Part shown: one piece after another, positions 46,661 through 58,339 of the stretch
Numbering within the stretch: position 1 is the stretch's first letter
Layout of the letters: the number at the start of each line of letters is the position of its first letter
Assembly: GCA_026874595.1 (NCBI GenBank)
Contig: CM049307.1
Span: 6,595,579-6,659,578, forward strand
DNA: 64,000 bases
From: Sipunculus nudus
Taxonomy: Eukaryota > Annelida > Sipuncula > Golfingiida > Sipunculidae
Direction of reading: 5' to 3'
The notes under the pieces: model-generated
Database searches by the model: none
Told to the model about the DNA's origin: nothing
What the model saw: the letters and a program-made list of their open reading frames with translations, nothing else
Translations under genes and position numbers: made by a program

Positions 46661-47209
46661 GGCCATCCTTAAAAAGTTCTGTGTTGGGGCTAACCCGGCC
46701 GATCGTGATTTTTGGCTGCGGCTGGAATTTTTTTTGACATATCTGCAAATTAATATTTTTATATGATCTGCCGCAAGCACCTGGGCCCGTAAAAATCTGC
46801 CTTCATGTGCTAGAAAAATAGTCCTTCTATTACATTTTTAGATGCACTTAATTTCCATAATGAAAGGTATTACCCAACGTCGCCGATCGTTTAATTTGAG
46901 CCCTAACAATTAGTCAGGTTGTGCCTATATATATACACGTGGAACGATCGCTACACTCGTGCGCGAGAGTAGAAAAACTGCCGGGAAACCGCCATCAAAT
47001 TTCGTTGTTCTGGCGAAGCAGGCTAAAAAAATATTTAGCAATTAGAAATGGTTCTTATTTGATTTCAAATAAAGCGGAAGCTTACCGCTGTCGCATTAAC
47101 TGATTAAATGAAAGTTCTCTCGACATTCATACTGTCAACTGACCAATGTTGGCATTTAAACCATGTGACACGTTGATTTGCATAAACACGTGCCTGGCCC
47201 ACGCAAACG

Positions 47210-47320
47210 TTCTTGTGATTGGCGGAGCGGTCACGCGTCATAGCCAGAGAGCCAATAAGAGGTCCGTAGTAAAAGTTCACCCCATATGACTTCATTCATC
47301 ACTATTTTGGCGGGAAAATG
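47210..47320. promoter_or_regulatory. Promoter-like cluster: two CCAAT boxes and an E2F-type site
   Basis: GATTGG (inverted CCAAT) lies at about 47218, GCCAAT at about 47250 and TTTTGGCGGGAAAA at about 47304-47317, the last matching the E2F consensus TTTSSCGC extended by AAA. The stretch is GC-richer than its surroundings. It lies inside the 2324-bp transposon. No downstream gene is recognised. Confidence 0.35.
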
Positions 47321-48055
47321 TTCACTGACATCGTGTCGCTTACGCTGATAACACTCACGGTGGCATCGTGAGTAGGCCTATATCAAGCAAATGAAGCGGG
47401 CCTATTTAATGGAATCTGCAACTGACGATGTGTAACGCACGATCTCCACAAATCAGATGTTTGGTATTACAAGAATTGCGTGATTTCGTCAGTTCTGTGG
47501 CGATCATGACAGGGTTTTGCGAGGTGTCTGACGCATCGTTTCTACCGGCCACAGCTGATCAGAACAGGCATAACATATAAGCGACTGTATTTTTTTTGGA
47601 TGTGTTTCTTTTTAACTGCCTTTGTAAATTTATTTCATTTTATTAATAGCTTTTATAATAAACAGATATTTCCTGACCGTACGGCATTTCTTGTTTGGAC
47701 GTAGACGAGATAGAGATCAACATTGCTCGCTCAGTCATTAATTACAGAAAAATACTAGAATATCAGCAAAAGCTGACAAAATCCCTCAGCCGAAAGAGCA
47801 GTATTTATGGGTGGTAACAGTAACAAGTATTCATGTAATATTTGTTCTCACATGGATGTATATCTGTACATATGTCTTTTGTTCAAGTTGTGAATTGGAA
47901 CTAGAGAGGTATGAACTTTGTAAGTCTGGCCCCAGTCTTTATGAGTCATGCAGCACTTTTGAGATCATCAAGGCCAATGACCATTCCATATTCCAAAACA
48001 ATCCATCCAGTGGTTCCTTAGAAATAAGCTCCTAAGTTTTTTTCTATTATAAGCT

Positions 48056-48310
48056 CTGTGACCTTGGGTCATCCATCTTGGAACTTGACCGAGATTTTGT
48101 TGATATGTATCAGCACCAAAGAAATGAAATTTCTGTGTTGAATACTTTTGGAGATATCCTCCTCACATGGTAAATGTTAACACACGCCGGTTATTTTCTA
48201 TAATTCGCTCTAAAACGTCGAGAAATAAGTCAAGGTCACCCATCTTCGAACTTGACCAAGATTTTGTTTGTATATACATCAACACCGAAGAAATAAAATT
48301 CCTAATCAGG
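48056..48310. repeat. Diverged tandem dimer, period about 168 bp
   Basis: GGTCATCCATCTTGGAACTTGACC...GATTTTGTT...ATCAGCACC(A)AAGAAAT near 48066 recurs as GGTCACCCATCTTCGAACTTGACC...GATTTTGTT...ATCAACACCGAAGAAAT near 48235. Nothing suggests coding. Confidence 0.6.
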
Positions 48311-48984
48311 GTACCGACATCCAATATATGGTTACATCTTTCAAAAAGTACAGTTTTACATATATTTATATAAACATTTTATATATTCTACTACCTTATT
48401 AGGCATTGACTATTACTAAAGAGTTCATTTATTACCGTCCTTCTTAATTATACCTCTTCACTTGCAAAGGAAATCTCAAACTGCACTCATTCCTACAATT
48501 CTGGCACTGCATACAACACAAAATAAAATTGTCTGCAAATTCATGTGAGATCCAGAACAAGGCTAACAGGCCTAATGCGAACCTGTGCAATGGGATATAC
48601 ATCAGTTATAATGCTTCCATGATAACATGCTCGACCATTATTGGAAAAGTACTTGATAACTTTTCAAATACGTGAATGTTTGACATGTACATGATCAAAG
48701 CATGTACTAAAACATTTTAAACCCAAGTACAGGATTTTAAGCCTGTAATAAAACACAAAATCTGTTCAGAGATACCTTGTTGTGCATGTTTCAATGGTAT
48801 CAAGGCAAGGAATGAATGGAGTACGGGTATGTTATTTGACATAAACCTCACATATGCTAATATCCGGTAAAAAAAGGTGTAGTAAACTCCAGATCCTCCT
48901 TTAAAAAAATATTTTTTTCCTCCCTACCTGATGACTTTTTTTGGACCAATGTTAGCCCAAACACAGAATTTTTTAAGGATGGCC

Positions 48985-51171
48985 TTAGTTCAGCGGTTAA
49001 AGTGCAAATCGAGGAGAATTGTGCAAAAGATGAAAGAAGAATGAAACTTGGCATAAAATTTTCCAGACCATACTCTATATGTTCAGATATGGGGCCGAGC
49101 GGAATTTACCATATCTTGGTAAAAATCCAAGATGGCGGCCATGATGGCCGTCGAAATATAAAATATCAATACAGCCGGTTATATTTGTCCTAGAATGCAT
49201 TGCAAGTGCATGTTAATTGGGTCGAGAAATCCATTTATAAGGCTTTCAGGTCTGTATCATGAACGTGTTAATGAAGTCTGGTTTCATTGGTAAAAGAAAA
49301 TTACTAAAATTACCCTTTCTATCAGTACATCTAAAGGTAAAACGTGTTTGTTAATTATCCTGCTGGAATTTTATATATTTGTTGATTTAAAGTACTTGAA
49401 CAATATGTCTCTTTCAATGTAATGAAAAGGACATTAGATTGGTAAAACGCTCGGCTCTCTTCACTGGCGAACAAGTTTCTGTCCCCGATGTTGCATTTAG
49501 AGTGGGTTATAGTGCCCCGTACAGAGTCGGTTGTTTTCTTCGTGTCCTCTGATTCCATCCACCACTTCGCCATCAGAGACATGGACAGTGCCTTGTAGTG
49601 GTTATTATAATCAGTTGTACAATCCATGTAAAAGCAATTTTACTCTTTTATAAGTTAATGGCTCTTTTGCTTTGAGGTGATGGTGCAGCTTCCAGATGCT
49701 TACACGAAGACAGAATCAGTATATATTCAAAGGCTCACAACATTATGCTGTATGTTACGGTTTCTTCTAAAATACTAGATTCAGGCCCGTTGGTATCACT
49801 TTCTACTTAATAGGAATCAGGTTATCCATATGATAAAGATGATGTGTTGTTAGAAAGAAGTCATGACCTATAGTTTAGACATAAGAGCAAATCTCTTGCT
49901 TTGTGGGGAGATTTCACCATTATGCCATTGCGACATCGACGGGGTTCGAACCGGGGACCTACAACTACGTCCTTTACCACGAGGCGACGTTCTAACCCCT
50001 TAAATGCTATCTTTGTACTGTGGTGATAGAGCATGACAAATCTGAACACTTGTAGACACTTGTAGACACTTGTAGACACTTCCGCATTTTGCTGTTCACC
50101 TGCTACATTGATTATAAGGTTTATGACCCTTACCAATAAACATACATCAACTTTGCATTCCCAAGTGTTGTCTTAAAATACTTCGTTTGCTTACATAATG
50201 AAAACTTTGAATAACTGTAATAATTATAAGAAATAGAAATATTTGCTTTATTAATTGAAATAAATGATCTTCATGTGCACAAGATGCAAAAATGTAGATC
50301 GCATTGAACCTTGCACATAAAAATAAAAGAACCGATAATTAGCAAGTTGCAATTGTGGGTGTTTTATTAGAAGAAAAACGCTCTTGTCCTGCCAAATCTA
50401 AAAAAATTTTCAAGCACAGGTTAAAAAAATTGCTGGCAATATTAGAAAAAATGATGTGATTAACTTTTCTGTTCAGTGATAATATTCAGAAGTAGTATAT
50501 TCTCATGAAGGTATGTTCACTTGGTATGAAATACAGGTTCCCCAAGCAGTCTGCATTTGAGCATACAACTGACACAAAGGTAAAGTGTAGCAGTACAAAG
50601 GTTGCGAGACCACAGAAAACGGAAAGCACAGAAACGTTACAATCACCAATCAAGTCGAAAGAACTCAAACAAAACTTTGTACTGAATGTTGAGGTTATCA
50701 AGTTGATGAAGATAGAATGCATGTCTGGATCCTAAGGGTGCATTATATTTTTCAACCTTATTTTGTGAATTCGACTTTCTAACCTCCGCCCTTTATACCA
50801 TTATCTTAGCATCCATCCATGAAAGATCAGCTAGCTTGAACCTGGCAGCATCGAGTCATACATGTGTTGAATATTTCTAACAATATATGAATGTACTACC
50901 TGAATCTACAAGTGTGCATAATGTCAGCAAATGAAAGTATTTTGTGACACCAACACATTAAGCAAAGTGAATTATAATGGCAACTCGTTGAGAAGGAACA
51001 AGTTTTATATCACAGAAATAGCATCACAGCAAAGAGAAGGGATACTTTACTGACACGTGTTGGTTCTTTCCTACGAGCGTACAGCCTAAAGTCTGCATCA
51101 TCATCATCATATCACAGAATCACTAATCTGCAAATGGTATCTTCATGAGTGTTGATTATTTCATGCATTCA
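48985..51171 (+). repeat. Repeat X, copy 2, segment 2 (module B and body)
   Basis: Inverted relative to copy 1 (6790-8780). In order it contains CAAGATGGCGGCCATGATGG (about 49129), the peptide-like region read on the minus strand at 49627-49355, the tRNA-like segment at 49930-49998, a TTGTAGACAC expansion at 50046-50078, and CTTACTAT-type AT-rich sequence to the TTCA at 51168-51171. Confidence 0.8.
49930..49998 (-). mobile_element. tRNA-like module of repeat X, copy 2
   Basis: The minus strand carries CGCCTCGTGGTAAAGG (A-box-like) and GGTTCGAACCCCG (B-box). It is the counterpart of 7746-7815 and retains a more canonical B box. Confidence 0.5.
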
Positions 51172-52443
51172 GGCTGATTCTAATTAAAGACGCCAGTGAA
51201 GTCGGTGGTACTTGAAACGCCATAGTCCTTACATAATTAAGTGTGAACACTTTCATTTCACATGATTTTCATGCCTACATTATGTGAAAAAGATTAGTTC
51301 CTGAATTATTTCTCTGAATGTCCGAAAGAGGCCATATATTTTTTATGGAACATTAGAACCGCAATGTCGAAACTGATGAAATCGTGTTCTTCATTGATAC
51401 AGCTCCATGAAGTACCATTATCTTTCCACCAAATGGGCTTTTCTGGTGTGTTTTATGCCTGTAGAATGACACCGGACTAATTAGTTAACCTGGACACAGA
51501 AATTGATGGGAAGTGACCGGAAGATTTTAGGATAATTTACATTACCAATCGTTGCCAAATTATCTTGAATAAAACAAATATCCTCTCGGCTTGCATTTGT
51601 TGTTCATTTTAATTTAAAAAGTTGCATAACCCCCTAAGTCAGAATCATTTTAATCAAGCTTCCACTTAATTTGGTCAAATTCGTGAAGAATCATTCAGCT
51701 CCTTCGAGTATAATTAAGAAAGTAATTTACGTTACTGAAACTGAGGAGAAAATTATGTGCTCCTTATAGAAGTTTGTTATAAAGATAAAATATCAAGGGA
51801 CATGAATTCTAAATTCAAAGGTTAACCCCCCTGCGATGAAAAACAAAACACAAAAAAGCCAGTGAGCGAGGTATAAGTGAAAAATGTAATTTACGTGATC
51901 GTAATTTACGTGGTCCTTTTTTTTTCTGAACACTGACCAAGCATATTTAAACGGGTTGTATATTTTACCGTAGATAAATTTTATTGTCACTTAGAACCAC
52001 GTGATTCTTTCTTGACATGGCATTCTGGCAGACGATATAGAATGCAAGAAGGGTACAGCCATGTTTCCAGCTCAAATATAACTCTTAGATTGTAATAAAC
52101 TTTACATATAGAGCATCATTTATTCCTAGCAACGATGTACTCTTGTGATGGGATTACATTATATCATTATGGCTTGAGCTACATTATGTATATGGTTAGG
52201 AAAACGCTCATACATTTCTCATAGAGCACAAGCCATCGCACAAGTGGGTGATCTACGTTACTTAAAAGTAAGGTAAATTACTGCACGTATGTAAACTGTA
52301 TCTGTGGCCAAATAAGGTTGGCATGTGTAATGTATGCAGTAATCTTATTCCTTTTTTCTACATTGAACTGGCTGGCATGATCCTTTAAATTAATTTACTC
52401 TGTTAAAATTATGTATTATTTTAATATTTATACTGAATATGGC

Positions 52444-52501
52444 TAATATCGACCTACGCAGTTCTGCTTTATGACTGAAGTGTCATCTTAGGTCGATATT
52501 A
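52444..52501. repeat. Perfect 13-bp inverted repeat with a nested 5-bp hairpin
   Basis: TAATATCGACCTA (52444-52456) and TAGGTCGATATTA (52489-52501) are exact reverse complements around a 32-nt loop. Inside the loop ATGAC and GTCAT pair around TGAAGT. The surrounding DNA is AT-rich and featureless. Confidence 0.7.
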
Positions 52502-53423
52502 TTTTACTGGTGATCAGTTTACCGTAAATATCATACATGCATATCATTGTCATATATAACCATGAAACCTATGTTCTATTTTAATTTGTTTGGACGATCC
52601 ATTTAATGGAGATTTTTAAAACGCCTACATATAGAAATTACTATTTTATTATGGTCCTTTCCACCAAGGGGTGCGTTCATTTGTATGTCTTTCATTAATG
52701 AAGCTCAGTTCTTCAAATATCTTCATATATCTATAGTATCACGATAAATAAAAAAAAATGTTAATTAACATTTAATTCCATCCTATAATATATCCAAAAG
52801 AGATTAGGAATAATGTCATTAGTGATAGCCTAATTTTGACTACAGCAGTACCTGTTGTGAGGGAAACCTCTGGGTTATGCCTTCTGGACGAGAATATTGA
52901 ATGAGATTATATATCTCTTTTTTTTTAAAGAAAGTTGAATTTATTCCGGCCTACAGAGGACTATTGTGACCCAGTAATATCTCTGTGTAAATGTTTACAC
53001 AATTATATCCATGATTTTTTTTGTGTGCGTCTGTATGATGACCACGGCAGCCAAAGTGGGGAAGCATGGCTATTCAACATATTCATATTTATCTTCGCAC
53101 AGCGCTGTACCATTCTCTATAGTTTTCTTTCGAACTGCTGTTGAACTATACCTTGAACTTGTAATATCCCTAAATGTGTTAAACGACCAACATTTTGCTT
53201 TTTATCTGGTGCAGGATGTTACTAGGTGTGACTAAAGACTAACGAACACATTCGTTTCTTTTAATTCACGTTTAAAACCATTTATATCCTTTAAGCTTAT
53301 TTTATTTAGCAGAATGTTGAGCAATAAATGTAAGAAAAAGTACATAATCAACTGCAGTTAAATATCAACGATGTATATATACATAAAGAAACAATATAAT
53401 TTGAATTAGATATAGCTCATCTT

Positions 53424-54656
53424 ATACTGTGGTTGCCTTTATATCGGCGGGGCTGAATTTTCGCGGTTTTTATATTTTTAAACGTTTCACGGGGTTCCTT
53501 TTTCGCGCTCTATCCTTGGTCTAGTAGTATATTTTATTATCAAAAATAATTTCATTAACTGGTGATTTCACTGTTATTTAGGTCTACTATTTCTCTGTTC
53601 GGATATCGCATGTTCGAAAATTCACAGACGGCTGAGCCGACGCCTGCGGGAAGCATTGGCCCCGCTGGCTGTAATTAGTTTAGGGCCGAGGCCCATTAAA
53701 AACAACACACATATTATTAAGGTGTGTCGAGAAACCAACCTGTAACTACAAAACCGTATATTAAGTTTGTTTAGGGAAACTGTCTTGATAAGGGTATCTT
53801 ACTCCTGTTCGTAATCACCTGCTCAGCCAACAAGGGACGCCTGTAGGGAGCCCCCTTGTTTCAGTATAAAAGGCAGGGATGTGCCCAGAATAATTTGTGT
53901 GCCGTTTATGTTACTTCCATATAGGTGGAAGAGAAACCGTATTCAGTTTCTTACAGTTAAAATCTGAAGCAAAACATAATATTCAACTGTTTTATGGCAC
54001 TTTGGCCCCAAAATGAACTGTGACCCTTCAAATATATTCAAAATTCACGTCATCACTAGCCAATCATACATCGTTTGGCGAGTCATGATTTGACAGAATT
54101 AGTCCTTTCTACAGTTACAAGGTGGCGCAACCCTAGCGGCTACGTTCACCACTTTAGTGGCAAATTTTATTCATTAACATGACTTCACACGGCACAATGT
54201 GAAAGAGTACTTCTACTCAATATTAATTTTAAGCGGCACTGGATGTCATCTAACTTGGCAAACATACACGTATTTTTTTGGATATTACTGCCCAGCGGGC
54301 ACTGACACTTTCCAGTCATGTGCCGGGGACAGGAAAAACTGCCGGGCGCGTCCGCCGGCGTTAGCACGCACTTGCAAAGGGTCCCGGTTTTTGCATCTAA
54401 GCCAACCGATATTATTTTAAATGGGCCTTGTCATTCTCCCTAAACAATTTAACGTATATGCACCAGGCTCGCTGAACTTCACTACGTAGCTGAAGATAAA
54501 TCTCAACTGTCGCGAACTATCGGCAGCTTCTGAAATTAATGATCATGGTCTGGTATATATGCATTCAAAACTGCGTGGTTTCAATTTCGCGGTCAGAGAG
54601 CGACCGCGAATATCGCGAATTTGAAACCACCGCAAATAAGAAGACAACCACAGTAT
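53424..54656. mobile_element. TACTGTGGTTG-type element (non-autonomous DNA transposon)
   Basis: The left end ATACTGTGGTTGCCTTTATA and the right end, read inward, ATACTGTGGTTGTCTTCTTA are terminal inverted repeats. Both are followed by TCGCGG/TTCGCG-rich blocks (CTGAATTTTCGCGG on the left; GGTTTCAAATTCGCG, inward, on the right). Repeats with such TACTGTGG ends and CGCGAATTT blocks are abundant in mollusc genomes to my knowledge. Frames within it (54199-54420 and 54185-54367) are cysteine-containing but show no domain. Confidence 0.6.
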
Positions 54657-55248
54657 TTCAATATACAAACTGTCTGGAAATAAGAACAATAATGTATAGC
54701 TTTTCTTTGTAATTTTGAAATTTACGTTGCCCTTTTAACCAATGCTTACCTGAAGATTACATAAAAGCCGTTTAATATAGCATTGTGATTGGATAAAACA
54801 TAAACCTTTTGAACTCATTCCAATGGCTGAGTGCAGAAATTGTTAACAAATGTTCTTCTTTGAGCAATGAGTAATTGCATCTTTGCCTTTCAAATATGGT
54901 CACATGCAACAAATTAAAACTGTCCTCTCCGGGTTGATATTTACAGGTGCCCAGGCCAAAACTGGTGGTTTTCTGAAAAAAGCAACAATTTCCGTTCAGA
55001 TGGTCTTGTACCCATTAAACTTTCAGTTAATCTTAGCCAAGGAATTTAATAAAGGGATCTGAGAAGAGTAGTAATGTAAAATACACTTGTAAAATAGGTA
55101 TACAAGGAGTGAATAAGCCTACAGGGAAAATGGCACACATTACGTGGACGAAAGTGTCTATATATATTCTCAGGGGCATAGAGATAGATTCCATTAATAT
55201 TTCATGACAGTCTCAACCTATACGGCGTCACTAAATTGAGAATAGGCC

Positions 55249-55440
55249 TTCATCACCATAGTACAAAAGCAGCATACAGCAACATGTTGCGCACCTCTAA
55301 TGTGAGTTGATTCTGTTTTCATGCCAACGTACAGTCTGAAAGCCATCACTCCATGGCAAAAGAAGCTTAGAATATATTCAGCAAACAGGTGTGAGCTTCT
55401 ACGTTAGCGCGTATCTTTTCATGCATACATGTAAACTATA
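55249..55440 (+). repeat. Repeat X, copy 2, segment 3
   Basis: Continues copy 2 exactly where segment 2 stopped: TTCATCACCATAGTACAAAA, GCAGCATACAGCAACATGTTG, GCGCACCTCTAATGTG, AGCAAACAGGTGTGAGCTTC. It is the inverted counterpart of 6610-6800. Confidence 0.8.
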
Positions 55441-56814
55441 TACAGTCCATGGCCAGATACTTTTTCGGTATCAGAAAGGTGGCAAATTCTTTCACACCTT
55501 TTTGGAACGTTTATTACCTCTACTTTACATTTCTGTATGATAGCAGTGCCAAATGAGAAGCTTAATGTCTATAACAGGCCTCTAAACTCGGCAAAAATGT
55601 CATTTTGACCCAAAAATTCGGCAAATGAAATGGGGTGAGGGAAACAAAAAAGACATCAGATTAGTTTTCACTGGTCCGATCTTTGCACTCGATGCGGCAA
55701 ATGAAAGCACAGAAGGTAAAGATTGATTTTTAGGTCATTGCAGGTTTACAAAAAATATATTAAGGCTATATGAAGTCAATATAATATATTGCCAATTCGA
55801 TTAAAAAAGTTTTACCTGTGTGGCAGTCACCAATAGTTCATAAGTTGCGTAGGTTCCCGTGGGCATGAAATGTCTTAATTTTACTATACATATTCGTTAA
55901 CTAAACCATTAGATGTGACAAAAAAGATGTAGTAGACTTCTGGTAAACCGGTAATAAAGCAGAGAATGACGTCATCAGCCATGCCCATGGCTGCTTAAAA
56001 GAAGGCATTTAGGGGTAGGGGAAACATAAACTGCTATATCTTTAGATCCACTCTTTGCAAAATAATAAATTACAACTTAAAATGTGTGTGTTTAAGTCTC
56101 CTATACATTGTGATGATTAACATGCAAATTAATCGAATAGTCAGGTCAACAGAGGTCAAAAAGTCACAAAACTGAGGCTTAAGTTAAAGTTTAATATATA
56201 CAGGCAAACGGTTATTATAGTTATGCAGATGCCTGTATCTACAGAAAACAACATGAAATCACCCTAGAAGATATTAATAAAGACATTAATTGGCAATATA
56301 GTGTGTTTTTGCTCAAGTACTTAACACTTGTAGCTTCAAAAGTGGACAAATAAGGGTCAACATCCAGATTAAACTCTGACTTGACATTAAGGAAATGACA
56401 GCTTTCAACTGAAGATAAATAATAAATTTCAATTGCAAACTTTGGTATTTTCTTATTGGGTTACAGCTTATTTCTTTATTTCTTGTTATCTCTGTGTCTC
56501 ACCACTGATCAATAGTGTTTACACCCCGCGAACCACCTGACCATGTGTGAACACGCCAGTTACTCGGTTGCCGTGGTTCATTTTAAAACTTCCCGGCAGT
56601 GTAGACAGGGAGGTACCTCAAGGGAACAATCCTACCCCCACAGCTCCCACTTTCTATATGTTATGTTGCGGAAAATCTCTCCAGATTCTAAATGGCTGCT
56701 AAGAAAATTATTGTATGAAACTAATTAAAAAAAAAAAATATCAGTCGTGTACATCAAGTTTCATTACTGTATATACTTTTATCTGCGATCTGTCCCGGGG
56801 ACCTTATTACTCAA

Positions 56815-57760
56815 GTAACTGTATTATTTAACTAGAATACGGGTAGTCAACAAGCGAATACGTGTATCCGCCGAATTCAGAGTGGGACGGGTGAAGTGAG
56901 GCATGGATTGAGTGGCAATGGGAAATAGAGTGAGGTGCGACACCTGCCACAAAATCCAGAAAGCAGTCCAAGTTGTATATATATGCAAAATTTTAGGCAG
57001 ATAAGTCAAACCACTACTTGTATATGAGTGATTTTATTCCACAGCAGACAAACAGAAGGAAACTGTGCAAAAATGGTGGAAGGTGGCGCCACCAATTTTT
57101 TATATGATTAAGAGCTATATGAGATCTATACATTTGCAAAATATTAGGGGGATATGTCAAACCAGTCCTGAAATATAAGCCTGAATGTCTGCAGCGTTAA
57201 CGTGAATGTAGGTGGCGCCAGCTGTCACAAAAATCGAGAAAGCTATCCAAGATGTATAAACATGCAAAATTTTAGGCAGATATGTCAAACCACTGCCGAG
57301 ATATGAGTGATTTTATCCCACGGCAGACAAACAGACGGACGCTGTGCAAAAATGGTTGCAGGTGGCGCCACCAGTATTGCTTATGATAAAGAGCTACGGG
57401 AGATTTATATACAAGCAAAATTTTGGCCCAATCGGTCAAACGGTTCCCGAGATATGAGCTTGGATATCTGCAGCGTTAACGTAAATGAATGAGGCGCCAC
57501 CTGTCATAAAATCAAGAAAGCTGTCCAGGATGTATAAACCTGCAAAATTTCAGGTGTATAAGTCTAACCAATGCAGAGATATGAGTGATTTTATCCCAAG
57601 GCAGATGAACAGATGGACGCTGTGCAAAAATGGTTGCAGGTGGCGCCACCATTTTTAGTGTATATTCTTAAGATTTCCAAGGGCTACATTTGTACAAAAT
57701 TTTTAGCCTGATCGGTCAAACGGTTCCCGTGGGTTTATATGTGGAAACAGACGCGCAAAT
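56815..57760. repeat. Tandem block of about 275-bp units with GGTGGCGCCACC palindromes
   Basis: The 12-bp palindrome GGTGGCGCCACC occurs at about 57083, 57360 and 57640, and half-diverged forms (GGTGGCGCCAG, GAGGCGCCACC) at about 57212 and 57491. Each is followed by a phrase of the type GCAAAATTTTAGGC...(T/G)GTCAAAC...GAGATATGAG. Between palindromes the blocks alternate, giving a dimeric 275-281 bp period. It lies inside the 5.3-kb insertion. A single related AGGTGGCGCCACCC occurs at 851-864. Confidence 0.75.
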
Positions 57761-58255
57761 GGACGCTGGGCAGAGAGGAAAGTTCAGAGGTCAACAAAAA
57801 CAAAAAGGCACAGCAGTTCACATGTGACCAGATTATAATTCCTAATTTCGAAAAATTCTGCCCAGTGGTTACGGAGAAGTTCTCCGGAAGCCTAAACTCT
57901 GTCTTTGCGGATACAATTATTATGACATAATAATATTATGATATAATATAATAATGATTATGAACTTATTTTCTCTTGTTATAAAATGTTACAGGATATA
58001 TATATAAATATTTACAGTTGATCCCATTTAATAAAGAGTAGTCCGTGAGACCGTTGTCGCACATGAATATCCGGGATTGTCGTGTATAATGGACGGATTA
58101 CACTATGCAATTACCCGATATATACATTAATCAGATATTCATAAAAAGGAGAATTTTATTGAGATGATATAGGAAAAGGTTTTGGTTTTCATTATTTTAT
58201 CCAATTAAACGGGATATATAATTATATGATATACAATTAAGCAGGACCAACTTTA

Positions 58256-58300
58256 TATAATATATATATATATATATTATATATATATATATATATATAG
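58256..58300. repeat. TA microsatellite
   Basis: TA-rich tract followed by a short unique stretch and a C10 run at about 58331. Confidence 0.9.
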
Positions 58301-58339
58301 TCCTTGCAAGCGGGTTTGCTTCAACACCTACCCCCCCCC

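Larger units (their letters stand above)
46661..48984. mobile_element. 2324-bp DNA transposon, PIF/Harbinger-like by its ends (non-autonomous)
   Basis: The terminal inverted repeats are 34 bp and match at 32 of 34 positions. The left end starts GGCCATCCTTAAAAAGTTCT, the right end (read inward) GGCCATCCTTAAAAAATTCT, and both finish in GGGCTAAC. Both sides are flanked by TTA, a 3-bp target duplication. Repeat X copy 1 gives the uninterrupted site (ATTTGGTAAC...AGTTCAGCTG). A 3-bp TWA duplication is typical of PIF/Harbinger elements, which is the basis of the family call. No transposase frame is visible inside. The interior has a promoter-like cluster (47210-47320) and a tandem dimer (48060-48310). 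Confidence 0.75.
51172..55248. mobile_element. 4077-bp insertion with TIR-like ends and a TTCA duplication
   Basis: TTCA at 51168-51171 and 55249-55252 flank the insert. X copy 1 reads straight through as TGCATTCATCACC (minus strand near 6800), proving the empty site. The left end GGCTGATTCTAATTAAAGAC and the right end, read inward, GGCCTATTCTCAATTTAGTG form an imperfect inverted repeat that continues to a shared ACGCC. No transposase frame is visible. The 4-bp duplication fits several superfamilies (for example Sola, Chapaev, Academ), so I do not assign one. A separate inverted-repeat element at 53424-54656 is nested inside. Confidence 0.65.

Noticed and set aside
47811-48035. 74-residue frame with a hydrophobic start, considered as a secreted peptide
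   Set aside because: It lies inside the 2324-bp transposon, has no splice or polyadenylation context, and resembles no family I know.
49930-49998. A functional tRNA gene
   Set aside because: The boxes resemble Pol III promoter elements, but paired acceptor and anticodon arms are not evident and the segment is part of repeat X in both copies.
54199-54420. Cysteine-containing frame with YYCPAGTDTFQSC, suggestive of a GCC2/GCC3-type extracellular domain
   Set aside because: It lies inside the TACTGTGGTTG element, has no splice-site support, and the motif does not continue.
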